Source: Syntrophaceae bacterium UBA5744 (GTDB taxonomy: Bacteria; Desulfobacterota; Syntrophia; Syntrophales; UBA2192). From it: a stretch of 64,000 nucleotides of DNA. Location of the stretch: NCBI GenBank assembly GCA_002419215.1, contig DIFQ01000001.1, positions 79,961-143,960 on the forward strand, read 5' to 3'. The notes under the pieces are model-generated. The model worked only from the letters and a program-made list of their open reading frames with translations, was not told the DNA's origin and searched no databases. The translations under genes and the position numbers were made by a program. Positions within the stretch are counted from its first letter, which is position 1. Each line of letters starts with the position of its first letter. Shown one piece after another: positions 43,313 to 52,138 of this stretch.

Positions 43313-44147
43313 TCAGCCGCCGTTTTGCCGCGGCTCCTCAGCCACGGCCAGCAGGACCATGGCCAGACGCAACGGCGCAAGACGGGCGTCGATCCGTGCC
43401 GGACCCGCGTAAATGCGGTTGATCAGATCGAAGGCCTTCACGAGCCCGGCAGGGGGGCGCCGCCCGATGCCTGACGCGATCGACGATCGTCCGGCAGAAG
43501 GGATCACGGTGAGAAACGCCGCCACAAATCCCATGGTGAGTTTTTCGAGGGGTCCCAGGACCTTTGCGAAGGACAGGCTCCGCAGGCCCGATTTTTCCAG
43601 CATACCGATCATCTCCGGCAACTCGCAGCGGCGGTGTTGCCCCACGAAACGGTCATCGACGGCAAAAAATCCCTGCGGTGCGGAGAGGTCACGATCAGGC
43701 GGCCTCCCCGTTCCAGGACAGACACCATCCGGTCAATGGCCCCGAGGTCATCCTCGATGTGCTCGAGGACCTCGGAACAGACGACACTTCGAAATACCCC
43801 TTTCTTGAAGGGCAGTCGCGTTGCATCGGCCGCGACGTAGGGGCCTGCTTTCTGCTCTTTTTTTCAGGCACCGCAGCGCCGAAACGGAAAGCTCCGTAAA
43901 CACAGTCCGGTCCATGGCGGGTGAAATCGGGAAGGGGAATATGCTCCCGTATGGCTCGCTTCCGCACCCAATCGTTGTAAAGGTGGTTCTTCAGGGAGAG
44001 GTAAGCCTGCTCTACGAAAAAACCATCGAAACGACTGCCCGTTTCCTTCGCCAGGCGATATTCATCCTTCACCGCGACGTGATCCGGCTGCCCGTGGAAG
44101 ACCAACGTCCACGAATTTCGTACTGTTTCAGCCGGCCGGGATTCCAT
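43313..44147 (-). pseudogene. class I SAM-dependent methyltransferase broken by three frame shifts
   Basis: Joined across frames, the product shows IGCGSEPYG (SAM motif I), MDRTVFTELSVSALRCLKKR, YVAADATRLPF, SVVCSEVLEHIEDD, RGGRLIVTSPHRR and DDRFVGQHRRCELPEM. These are the full motif series of a Methyltransf_11-type enzyme. The frame breaks fall near 43980, in a four-G run at 43840-43843 (one base too many) and in a six-A run at 43664-43669 (one base short). All are at or near homopolymers, so decay and sequencing error are both possible. It follows the glycosyltransferase at 44161 and probably belonged to the same surface-glycan operon. Confidence 0.75.
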
Positions 44148-44160
44148 GCACCGCAATCGA

Positions 44161-45888
44161 TCAGGTCCGATTGAGTCCGTATACCGCATGACCATTCATC
44201 CGGTACATCACGCGCCAGAAAGGAGCCATCCTCTCCTTGAATACCCTGACCTCCCTTTCGTTGTAGTTATCATAAAGGAATTTCTCGAACAGCTCTTCGC
44301 GCATCAGGACATGAGTGCAATCGAGCGATTCGATGTATCGACTGAGGGATTCCCTGCTTTCCGAGACCTCCACCATGCGACGGACCATGCCCATTTCGGA
44401 AAAGACGTGATGGATATACGGGCGCTCCATGTAATATCCCCGCCCTCCGACAAACAGGAGCAGCACCACGGCATCATGAGGAAGCGCTTCGTTGACATAA
44501 CGCATGGCGGGGTAGCTTCCCACGTGGCGTGAAATGAAGCCGTCCCGGGACTCTTCTCCGAGCAGGTAAGGCACCGGCCGAATGGCCTCGAAATAAGACA
44601 TCAAGTAGGTCCCGTTCAGGGCGAGACAGAAGCCCGTCACGGCCAGCACGGCCCCTAACCCGGCACGAAAGAGCGCTTGCGATCGGCTTTTAAGCCATTC
44701 GGAGAGGTTTTTAATCCCTCCCGCGGCAAGGATTGCGAGGCAGGGAACGATCGGAAGGAGATATCTCACGCGCAGACCCGCGGTGAAAGCGGCGAAAAAG
44801 AAATAAAAAACCGAGAAAGACAGAAGAAATGCCCGATCCCGTTTCAGGTTTCTGCCAAGCCAGGCAAAGGGGAGCATGATGAGTAACAGGGGGTTCAGAA
44901 CCCCGTCGAAATACTGCGGAACATGATCTTTCCCCTCGAAGAAAATGCGAATCGGGAGCAGCAGGATCTGCCAGAGGTTCTCCCCGTAAGCCCACTCGCG
45001 CTCCTGGAACAAATTGTACGCAAAAGCGCCCCTTGGCGCTGCAGCAGCGTGCCCGACGGCCTGCGGGTCGGACCGAAAATAGTCGAACAAGCCGTCAAAA
45101 AGCGGGAAAACCGGATTTCCGGTCAACAGGATGTTTTTCACAAGCCAGGGGGATACGACGATGAGGGCTGCCGCAAAAAACAATCCTCCATTTTTCAGGG
45201 ACTCTCGAGACCTGTTCGTATCCCGGCTGTGGTGGAAGACGACAGCCAGGTTCAGGCAGGCCCAGGCGATGATGGCGTTATACTTGGATCCGGCGGCCAG
45301 CCCCATGCACAGGGCGGAGAGCACGAGCCACCGCGACCGGCGGTAATCGGCATCACGCCAGCGCAGAAACGACAGCACGCTACCCGTGATGAAGAAGAGC
45401 ATCCCCAGGTCGATGTAAGCCGTCGTGGAGAGACGGATCATGATCGGTGTGGACAGGAAGAGGAGTGCGCCTAAAAGCCCCCAGATCCGTCCCAGTTGCA
45501 TGCGGAGATAGTTATAGAGCAAGATTGCGGTTCCGAGCCCGAAAGCCATGTGGATGAATTTCGGAAGGATATCATTGCCGAAGGACAGGGGAAGCAGGTA
45601 CAGGAGGTCGACGTTCATGGGGTAATAGGAAAAGACCACCCAGGGAAGTTCCGTGAATCCATTCTGCAGCCAGAGTTTCGGGATGGCGAGATGGTGGATC
45701 AGGGCATCGCGCGAGACGGGCGGCGTCAGGCAGAGAAGCGCCTCGACCAAGAGAATCCCCGCCAGGGCACACATCATCACCATGCAGAGGATCCGCTCAA
45801 TCCGGCTGGAAGCTTCCGCGACCGATCGGGACGGGATTTCATCATGTCCCGCTGCACCGGCCTCGATCACGACTCTGGAGTTTGACAC
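44161..45888 (-). CDS. polytopic membrane glycosyltransferase-like protein (PMT/GT-C type)
   Basis: 575 residues with about 11 membrane helices and a C-terminal soluble domain (about 440-575). The first extracytoplasmic loop has CLTPPVSRDALIHHLAIPKLWLQNGFTELPW, a GT-C-like acidic/His loop. A repeated hydrophobic pattern and YFFFAAFTAGLRVRYLLPIVP follow. I infer a polyprenyl-phosphosugar-dependent transferase; acceptor and sugar are unknown. It starts 3 bp after the TPR/TMTC-like gene ends, so the two are tightly coupled, and both lie next to the pilin gene. Confidence 0.7.
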   Translation of the reverse strand: MSNSRVVIEAGAAGHDEIPSRSVAEASSRIERILCMVMMCALAGILLVEALLCLTPPVSRDALIHHLAIPKLWLQNGFTELPWVVFSYYPMNVDLLYLLPLSFGNDILPKFIHMAFGLGTAILLYNYLRMQLGRIWGLLGALLFLSTPIMIRLSTTAYIDLGMLFFITGSVLSFLRWRDADYRRSRWLVLSALCMGLAAGSKYNAIIAWACLNLAVVFHHSRDTNRSRESLKNGGLFFAAALIVVSPWLVKNILLTGNPVFPLFDGLFDYFRSDPQAVGHAAAAPRGAFAYNLFQEREWAYGENLWQILLLPIRIFFEGKDHVPQYFDGVLNPLLLIMLPFAWLGRNLKRDRAFLLSFSVFYFFFAAFTAGLRVRYLLPIVPCLAILAAGGIKNLSEWLKSRSQALFRAGLGAVLAVTGFCLALNGTYLMSYFEAIRPVPYLLGEESRDGFISRHVGSYPAMRYVNEALPHDAVVLLLFVGGRGYYMERPYIHHVFSEMGMVRRMVEVSESRESLSRYIESLDCTHVLMREELFEKFLYDNYNEREVRVFKERMAPFWRVMYRMNGHAVYGLNRT

Positions 45889-45891
45889 GAT

Positions 45892-47775
45892 CTAGATGGA
45901 ACCTTTCCCCTGTAAGTCTTTCTTGTGTTTTTCGCAGGCGATTCTCAGATTTGTTTCTATGGCTTCGTTTCCAGGCATGAGCTCCCGCGCCTTCAGGAAA
46001 CTCGCGATGGCGTCTTCCGTCCTGCCCTGTGCCGTGTGAACGATGCCGAGATTGTTGTGTGCCTCGGCGCTTCGTTGATTCACGCGGAGAGTCTCGCTCA
46101 AATGAGTCTCGGCATTGCCCAGTTTCCCCTGCCGGAGGAAGATCAGGCCCAGGTTCGTGTGGGCGGTCTCGTTCGCCGGATCCATCCGGAGGACCTGCCT
46201 GAAATCCTCCACGGCTTCATCCAACCTGTTCTGCTGCATCAGCAAAAGTCCGCGGTCGATCCGGGGCATTTTCCACCGGGGATCGATCAGGATGGCCTGC
46301 CCAAAGTGGTGGAGGGCCCCTGCCGCATTGCCGCCACGCGAGTCGCAGACTCCCAGGCAGTGGAAGGCCAGGGCGAAGTCTTTTTTCATCTCGATGGCTT
46401 CCATAAAATGAGGCACGGCCTTTGTGCAATCATTTTTCCCCAGGTAATGGGCGCCGATATTGAACCGGGCAACGGGGTTGTCCTTTGTCACCGTGAGGGC
46501 ATGCTCGAAAAGGGTGACGCTGTTTTGCCAGGTCCCGATCTGCGCCCTGGCGGGAATCAGCAAAACCGCGATGGAGAGAACGGCAAGGCCTGCGATGCCG
46601 CTTTTCCAGCCCGGCCGCTTCGCAACGGTTTCTTTTGCCCCCCAGGCCAGGGCCATGAACAGGCCCAACAGGGGGATGTAGGTGTAGCGATCCGCCATCG
46701 CATGGGAACCGATCTGAACGAGGCCGATGACGGGGACCAGCGTCCCCAGGTACCAGAACCACCCTACCGTGAGCCAGGGGGCTCGCGCGCGGACATGCAC
46801 GGCGAACCCGGTTGCGGCCGCAAGCAGCACCGCGGAGACCAGCACCAGCCACAGAGGCGGCATCCCGACATGGGGGTACAGGACGGCAAGGTCGACGGGC
46901 CAGATCGTCTTCCAGACATAGAGTGCATAGGACACGCCGGCATTGGCCAGCCGGACCCCGAGGGGATAGGATGCCATGCTCTTCACGGCCCCGACATGGT
47001 GCTCGGCAACATAGGTCAGGGCGGCGGCGGAGAGAACAACGAGCGGCATCTTTTCCGCAACGAGCCGGACACCCGGCGCACGCGCGGACACAGGGGCGCG
47101 AGCGCACCACCGGTCGAAGACGGTTTCCACCCCACGAAACCGCCGCAGGGGCCAATAATCAAGAAGCAGCAGGACAAATGGAAGGGTGACGATCATCGGC
47201 TTCGACATCAGGCCCAGGACGAATGAACCCAGGACGAGAAGATACCTCCGCGGGGTCGGAACTTTTACATAATGGGCGTAGGCACCCATCGTAAGGATCC
47301 AGAAAAAGCCGCAGAGGACGTCTTTCCTTTCCGCGACCCAGGCGACCGATTCCACGTGAAGGGGGTGAACGGCAAAGAGGGCTGCCACGAGCGCGCTTGC
47401 CCAGGGCGAGTGCGTCATGAGCGACAAGACGACAAAAAGCAAAAGCCCGCTGGCCGCATGGATCAGCACACTTGTCCAGTGATGCCCGCCGGCATTCAAA
47501 CCGTAAAACTGGCAGTCCAGCATGTGCGACAGCCAGACAGGCGGCTGCCAGAAACCGGCGTCGACGTTCGAGAACGACCACACGATCCCTTCCGGAGAGA
47601 GACCGCCCCGAACCTGGCGGTTGTTCGTCACGTAGACCTCGTCATCGTAATTGACGAAATCAAATGACTGAACCGGCCAGTACAGGGCAAGCGTCATCAG
47701 CACCAGAAGAGAGCCGATCAGCACATCCCGATAGAAGCGTTTCTTCTTTGACTGTGGAACACGTTCAGCCTGCAT
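45892..47775 (-). CDS. TMTC-like membrane protein with C-terminal TPR repeats
   Basis: 627 residues. The N-terminal part (about 15-430) has some ten membrane helices, with the loop FDFVNYDDEVYVTNNRQVRGGLS and HPLHVESVAWVAERKDVLCGFFW, both hallmarks of the eukaryotic TMTC/bacterial O-mannosyltransferase-like family. DRYTYIPLLGLFMALAWG is also conserved. Four to five TPR repeats follow (about 450-600). TMTC proteins attach mannose to extracytoplasmic proteins in animals. I infer a bacterial protein O-glycosyltransferase; the adjacent pilin is one possible acceptor. Confidence 0.78.
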   Translation of the reverse strand: MQAERVPQSKKKRFYRDVLIGSLLVLMTLALYWPVQSFDFVNYDDEVYVTNNRQVRGGLSPEGIVWSFSNVDAGFWQPPVWLSHMLDCQFYGLNAGGHHWTSVLIHAASGLLLFVVLSLMTHSPWASALVAALFAVHPLHVESVAWVAERKDVLCGFFWILTMGAYAHYVKVPTPRRYLLVLGSFVLGLMSKPMIVTLPFVLLLLDYWPLRRFRGVETVFDRWCARAPVSARAPGVRLVAEKMPLVVLSAAALTYVAEHHVGAVKSMASYPLGVRLANAGVSYALYVWKTIWPVDLAVLYPHVGMPPLWLVLVSAVLLAAATGFAVHVRARAPWLTVGWFWYLGTLVPVIGLVQIGSHAMADRYTYIPLLGLFMALAWGAKETVAKRPGWKSGIAGLAVLSIAVLLIPARAQIGTWQNSVTLFEHALTVTKDNPVARFNIGAHYLGKNDCTKAVPHFMEAIEMKKDFALAFHCLGVCDSRGGNAAGALHHFGQAILIDPRWKMPRIDRGLLLMQQNRLDEAVEDFRQVLRMDPANETAHTNLGLIFLRQGKLGNAETHLSETLRVNQRSAEAHNNLGIVHTAQGRTEDAIASFLKARELMPGNEAIETNLRIACEKHKKDLQGKGSI

Positions 47776-47907
47776 CCCGTCTTTCCGGCAATGGGTCTGT
47801 TAAACCCGAGAAGCTCGAGTCACTTATCAAAAGCAAGAAACAGGCCCAATCATCGAGTTTCCGAGTTTGTTTTTCATCGGTCGAATCGCGAACACGATCC
47901 CGCATCA

Positions 47908-47946
47908 CAAAAAAGGCCGGGTGAAAGGATCCCCTTTCACCCGGCC
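47908..47946 (-). terminator. intrinsic terminator after pilA
   Basis: GGCCGGGTGAAA (47915-47926) pairs with TTTCACCCGGCC (47935-47946). On the minus strand six T follow (47914-47909). Confidence 0.9.
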
Positions 47947-47972
47947 TCGGTCCGATGCCTTGCTGAAGGCGT

Positions 47973-48347
47973 TTACGGGGTGATGACGCCCGTGGAACTG
48001 ATCGTATAAGTGGTGGCTCCGGTTGCGGTGTGTACCCCCGTCATGCTCAGGGCGGCCATCGTGCCATTCACAACCGTGAGAGTCACGTTAGCAGTCCCTA
48101 CGAAGCCGCCGAGAGCGAGTTTGGCTGCATCGAGCGTAGCGGCGGGGCTGTCGCTGAAGTAGGCCTGGGCGGCCGTGTAGGCGTTTTTCAGGTCTGCCTT
48201 GGCTGCCGTGTTGTATCCCCTCAGCCTGTATGCCGAAAACTGCGGGATCGCGATTGCCGCCAGGATGGCGATGATGGCCACGACGATCATGAGCTCGATC
48301 AGCGTGAAGCCCTTCTTGTTTCTCTTTTTCGCGAAATAACTGATCAT
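47973..48347 (-). CDS. pilA: type IV major pilin (PilA-like)
   Basis: 124 residues. A short basic leader ends KKG, then FTLIELMIVVAIIAILAAIAIPQF, with Glu5 of the mature protein and the N-methylated Phe1. Prepilin peptidase should cut after Gly. The rest is short and hydroxyl-rich without cysteines, unlike pilins with a disulfide loop. It forms the pilus fibre for motility, DNA uptake or electron transfer. GGAGGT lies 6 bp before the ATG, a sigma54 promoter lies upstream and a terminator follows, so it is monocistronic. Confidence 0.94.
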   Translation of the reverse strand: MISYFAKKRNKKGFTLIELMIVVAIIAILAAIAIPQFSAYRLRGYNTAAKADLKNAYTAAQAYFSDSPAATLDAAKLALGGFVGTANVTLTVVNGTMAALSMTGVHTATGATTYTISSTGVITP

Positions 48348-48641
48348 GATAACCTCCGTGTTCGATTTGCTTTGTATATTTTCTGATAAGAACTATCGCC
48401 TTCTTCTTTGATAACTTTAGACCGAACTGTTTTTTTTACTCTCTCGCCCTCCCTTTTCGTGTTTTTTTCGTTCTGACCCTGGTTGAGCAAATCGCATGCC
48501 ACAGCATGCATTTTTATTGATATTTAGTATTTTGTATTGATATCGAGTAGTTACAACTGATCCTCCGTTTCCGTGCCCCAGTTCAAATTCTTCGATACCC
48601 GGAAGAAAGTGATGGGTCTCATCAGCATCTGCTGAACTTCA
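48348..48641. other. AT-rich region upstream of pilA
   Basis: 294 bp. It contains the sigma54 promoter at 48486-48501. The stretch 48510-48560 is AT-rich (TTGATATTTAGTATTTTG) and may hold PilR or IHF sites. No gene is seen. Confidence 0.5.
48486..48501 (-). promoter_or_regulatory. sigma54 promoter of pilA
   Basis: On the minus strand TGGCATGCGATTTGCT matches the -24/-12 consensus TGGCACG-N4-TTGCW in every conserved position but one. It lies about 140 bp before the pilA ATG. PilR upstream and RpoN in the window supply the regulators. Confidence 0.88.
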
Positions 48642-50042
48642 TCACCTTCCCTCCCCTTCCCCGTTCTCCATGCTGAGCTTCTCGATACGATGTCGCAGGC
48701 TGGGGAAACTCACCCCGAGAAGCGAGGCCGCCTTCGTCTTGGAACCCCTGGCCTTCTCGAGGGCTTTTACGATGATCTCCCGCTCGAATCGCTCCAGTTC
48801 GCCGTTGAGATCGATCCCCGTCTCCGGGAATGCCCCCGCCGGCACGCTCGATGCGACCGCGCCGCTGCCCTCTTCCGCGATGATCAGGTTCTCGGGAAGG
48901 ATGATACTGGAGCTCTCCAGGGCGACGCTGCGCTCGATGATGTTCTCCAGTTCCCGGATGTTTCCCGGGAAGGGGTAGCCCATGAGCAGCTCCAGGGCGT
49001 ACGTCGAGATCCTTTTGACCTCCTTGCCGAACTCCCGGGCGTACTTCTCGATGAAGTACTGCGCCAGGAGGGGGATGTCCTCCTTGCGCTTTCTCAGCGG
49101 CGGGATGTGGATCGGGATCACGTTGAGGCGAAAGTAGAGGTCCTCGCGGAATTCGCCCTTCTTCACCTTCGCCTGGAGGTCCTGGTTGGTCGCCGAGACG
49201 ATCCGGACGTCGACCCTGATGTCCTCGGAGCCTCCGATCCGGCGGATCGTCCTCTCCTGTAGGACGCGCAGCAGTTTGACCTGGAGGATGACGGGCAGCT
49301 CGGCGATCTCGTCGAGGAAGATCGTCCCGCCCCGCGCGACTTCGAAGAGGCCCGCACGGTCGGCGTGCGCCCCGGTGAAGGATCCCTTCATGCAGCCGAA
49401 AAGTTCGCTCTCCAGGAGGTTGTCCGGAATGCCTCCGCAGTTGATCGCCACGAAGGGCCTGCCCTTGCGCGCGCTGTTGTCATGGATGGCCCTGGCCACG
49501 AGCTCCTTCCCGGTCCCGCTTTCGCCCAGGATGAGCACGTTGGCCGGCGTCTGGGCCACCTTGCCGATCAGGGCATAGACCTTCTGCATCTCCTTGCTTC
49601 GCCCCACCATGGTCCCGAAATACCGGGCGTCTTCCCCCGGAGGCGGGGCAAGCGCGGGCTCTTTCCGGGCGGTCTCCTTCTTGTCGATGGCATCCCGAAC
49701 GATGGCCAGCATGTCATCGACATTGAAGTTCTTCTCGACGTAGTCGTAGGCTCCCTCGCGCATGGCCGCCAGGGCCGTCTCCCCGGAGGCGAAGGCCGTC
49801 AGCAGGATCACGGCCGTCTCCGGCGCCGTCTCCTTGACACCCTTGAGCAGGTCGATGCCGTCCACCCGGGGCATCTTCAGATCCGTGATGACCAGATCGA
49901 ATTTTTTCTTCCGAATGATCTCGAGCGCCGCGGCCCCGTCATCGGCCGTCGCGACCTGGTACCCCGCGCGGGACAGCATGATGTCGAGGACGTCCTGCAT
50001 GCCCCTGTCATCGTCGACAACGAGAATCCGTTCCATATCCAC
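48642..50042 (-). CDS. pilR: sigma54-dependent response regulator (PilR/NtrC type)
   Basis: 466 residues. The receiver domain (1-120) has Asp10-12 and the phosphorylation site Asp54 (LVITDLKMP). The conserved Lys104 is followed by Asn instead of the usual Pro (VEKNF). The AAA+ domain has GESGTGKE, the sigma54-contact loop KGSFTGA (Ser in place of the common Ala) and GGTIFLDEIAELP. A Fis-type HTH lies at the C-terminus (KTKAASLLGVSFPSLRHRIEKL). It should activate the pilA promoter. It is 3 bp downstream of its kinase. Confidence 0.93.
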   Translation of the reverse strand: MDMERILVVDDDRGMQDVLDIMLSRAGYQVATADDGAAALEIIRKKKFDLVITDLKMPRVDGIDLLKGVKETAPETAVILLTAFASGETALAAMREGAYDYVEKNFNVDDMLAIVRDAIDKKETARKEPALAPPPGEDARYFGTMVGRSKEMQKVYALIGKVAQTPANVLILGESGTGKELVARAIHDNSARKGRPFVAINCGGIPDNLLESELFGCMKGSFTGAHADRAGLFEVARGGTIFLDEIAELPVILQVKLLRVLQERTIRRIGGSEDIRVDVRIVSATNQDLQAKVKKGEFREDLYFRLNVIPIHIPPLRKRKEDIPLLAQYFIEKYAREFGKEVKRISTYALELLMGYPFPGNIRELENIIERSVALESSSIILPENLIIAEEGSGAVASSVPAGAFPETGIDLNGELERFEREIIVKALEKARGSKTKAASLLGVSFPSLRHRIEKLSMENGEGEGR

Positions 50043-50045
50043 TCC

Positions 50046-51809
50046 TCAGCCTGTCGCTGCAACCGCCTCGTGCCGTGCCGAACGGTCCCTGTCGTCGCTG
50101 CCCGCCTCTTCCCGTCCCGCATCAATCCGGGGCAGCCCGATCGAGAACCGGGTCCCTTCGCGGGCATCGCTTTGCACCTCGACGCGGCCCCCGTGGCTTT
50201 CCACGATCCTCCTCACGATGGCGAGCCCCAGTCCGCTTCCGCGCTCCTTGGTCGTGTAGAAGGGCTCCCAGATCTTCTCCAGGTGGGCCGGGTCGATACC
50301 GGAGCCGGTGTCACCGATCTCGATCCTCACGGACGGGGCCTCCCCGTCGATCCGGTCGGGGCAGGCCGTGACACGGAGCGTGCCGCCCTTCGGCATGGCC
50401 TGCATCGCGTTGATCATCAGGTTCCAGAGGACCTGCCGGATCTCGGAGGGATCGCCCATCACCCGAAGACCCTGCCCGAGGGTTTTCCGGACCTCCACCC
50501 GGGGATTCCATTCCGCGCCGTAGGTGAGCGACTCGATGACGTCCTCCACGAGCCGGCCGATATCGGTTTCCGTTCGCTTTCCGAGATTCGATCGAGCCAT
50601 GAGCAGGAAATTTTTCACGAGACTCTCCATCTGGTCCTTCGCCCGGAGGATGACCTGCATGAGCCGCTCGTCCGTGGGCTCGAGCTTCAGGTCGCGGCGG
50701 AGGATCTGGATGGATCCGCTGATGGACTGAAGCGGGGTGCGCAACTCGTGGGCGAGTCCCGCCGCCATCTGCCCGATAAAGGCCAGCTGTTTGTTCTTCT
50801 CGCCCTCCCGCTCCATCTCCTTGAAAGGCGTCAGATCCTGGAAGATCAGGATGCCGCCGATCTTCACGCCTCGCTCGAAAAGGGGGGATTCGGAGATGCC
50901 CAGGATCATCGACTGCCCGGATTTTTTCCGGATCACGATCTCGAATCGCCTCCTCTGTCGCTTCCCTTCTTCGGGCCTGGTTGGCGAGATGACGGCCGAG
51001 ACACCGGGAAAGATCTCCTCGATGTTGCGGTTGCCGACCTCGCTGAAGGCATAACCGGAGATCTCCTCGGCGGCGCGGTTGAAGGAACGGATATGCCCCT
51101 CGAGGTTGACCGTCAGGATGCCCGTGTCGATGGACTCGATGATGCTTCGGTGCAGAAGATCTAGCCGGTCGAAGGCCGTTGCCTTTTCAACCAGCAGGCG
51201 CTTGGTCTTGCGTTCCTGCTCGACGACGAAACTCGTCAGCAGCGCCATGAGGAAAAAAGAGGCCACATGGGTGATGGCCCGGGTGATGATGTAGCTCCGG
51301 GTCAGTTCCCCCCTGGGGACGATCCCCTCCTCGTAGAGGAACTCGAAGATGGCGGAGATGTCAAAGTTGATGAGCACCACGTAGCACAGGCTGCTCAGGG
51401 CCGCGATCCCGAGCCCTCCCTTCCGGCCCATCAACAGGGTCGAGTAAATGATCACGAGCGAGTAGAGGACCGAATAGACGCTGTCGATCCCTCCCGTGAC
51501 CAGTACGATCCCCGTTACGAAGATCACGTCGAAGACGGACTGGATGGCAATGTTCATCCGGAAATAGCGCGTCGCCCTGGGCAGGACGAGACAAAGGACC
51601 GAAAAGATGTAAATGGCCGAGATGAGAAAATAGCTGGTCCAGAGATACTCCTCCGGCAACTGCCTGAGAGCGCGGAACTGGATGAAGACGGTCACGCCGA
51701 GGAAATAGGAAACAACGGCGATTCGCGAAAAGACGATCCACCGGGTGTTCCTCTCCAACTGATCCTTTTCGATGAGCTGACTTCCTGTTGCCACGCTAAA
51801 GCACCCCAC
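50046..51809 (-). CDS. pilS: membrane sensor histidine kinase (PilS type)
   Basis: 587 residues. Five to six N-terminal membrane helices (about 25-195) lead into a coiled-coil, a PAS domain (about 225-340, IIESIDTGILTVNLEGHIRSFNRAAEEISGY), HisKA with the phospho-His in GLAHELRTPLQS, and a HATPase domain (NLMINAMQAMPKGG, DTGSGIDP, GSGLGLAIV). PilS senses pilin in the membrane in Pseudomonas and phosphorylates PilR. The GTG at 51809 is weakly supported; an in-frame GTG five codons later is possible. Confidence 0.9.
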   Translation of the reverse strand: MGCFSVATGSQLIEKDQLERNTRWIVFSRIAVVSYFLGVTVFIQFRALRQLPEEYLWTSYFLISAIYIFSVLCLVLPRATRYFRMNIAIQSVFDVIFVTGIVLVTGGIDSVYSVLYSLVIIYSTLLMGRKGGLGIAALSSLCYVVLINFDISAIFEFLYEEGIVPRGELTRSYIITRAITHVASFFLMALLTSFVVEQERKTKRLLVEKATAFDRLDLLHRSIIESIDTGILTVNLEGHIRSFNRAAEEISGYAFSEVGNRNIEEIFPGVSAVISPTRPEEGKRQRRRFEIVIRKKSGQSMILGISESPLFERGVKIGGILIFQDLTPFKEMEREGEKNKQLAFIGQMAAGLAHELRTPLQSISGSIQILRRDLKLEPTDERLMQVILRAKDQMESLVKNFLLMARSNLGKRTETDIGRLVEDVIESLTYGAEWNPRVEVRKTLGQGLRVMGDPSEIRQVLWNLMINAMQAMPKGGTLRVTACPDRIDGEAPSVRIEIGDTGSGIDPAHLEKIWEPFYTTKERGSGLGLAIVRRIVESHGGRVEVQSDAREGTRFSIGLPRIDAGREEAGSDDRDRSARHEAVAATG

Positions 51810-51821
51810 TGACGATTGCCT

Positions 51822-51869
51822 AAATCCCCCCCACCCCCCTTTCGTAAAAGGGGGACCAAGGGGGGATTT
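51822..51869. repeat. AAATCCCCC-ended palindromic element, copy 2 (MITE/REP-like)
   Basis: The 48-bp element runs AAATCCCCCCCACCCCCC, TTTCGTAAAA, GGGGGACCAAGGGGGGATTT. The arms are nearly perfectly complementary. It resembles 43153-43232. Confidence 0.7.
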
Positions 51870-52054
51870 GTAATCCTCGGCATATCTCAGCCTCTAAACA
51901 AAAAGGTTTCACCTGTTACTTTCGTCACATTTCCGGCAATCTTTAGCATTTCCTGTCTCAACCCGTTGACAGGCGGCCGCAAATGTGTTTTGACCTCTTC
52001 TATTCGGCACGACAACCTCCTTCCAGCCAGGCAGCAGTGCTTTCATGTTCCTCT

Positions 52055-52086
52055 TCACCGGTCACGGGTCACCGGTCACTGCGAAT
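52055..52086. repeat. heptamer tract upstream of comEC
   Basis: CACCGGT, CACGGGT, CACCGGT, CACTGCG occur in register. It resembles the left arm at 61783-61820 on the opposite strand. Confidence 0.55.
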
Positions 52087-52138
52087 GGGCTATGAGCGAA
52101 TCCCTTACTAAGCCTGCAGCCCATGGTGAGGCAAGCGT

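Larger units (their letters stand above)
51810..52138. other. 329-bp divergent region between pilS and comEC
   Basis: It holds the palindromic element 51822-51869 and a heptamer tract 52055-52086. The promoters of both genes must lie here. TTGACA at about 51968 has no good -10 partner. No gene is seen. Confidence 0.45.
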
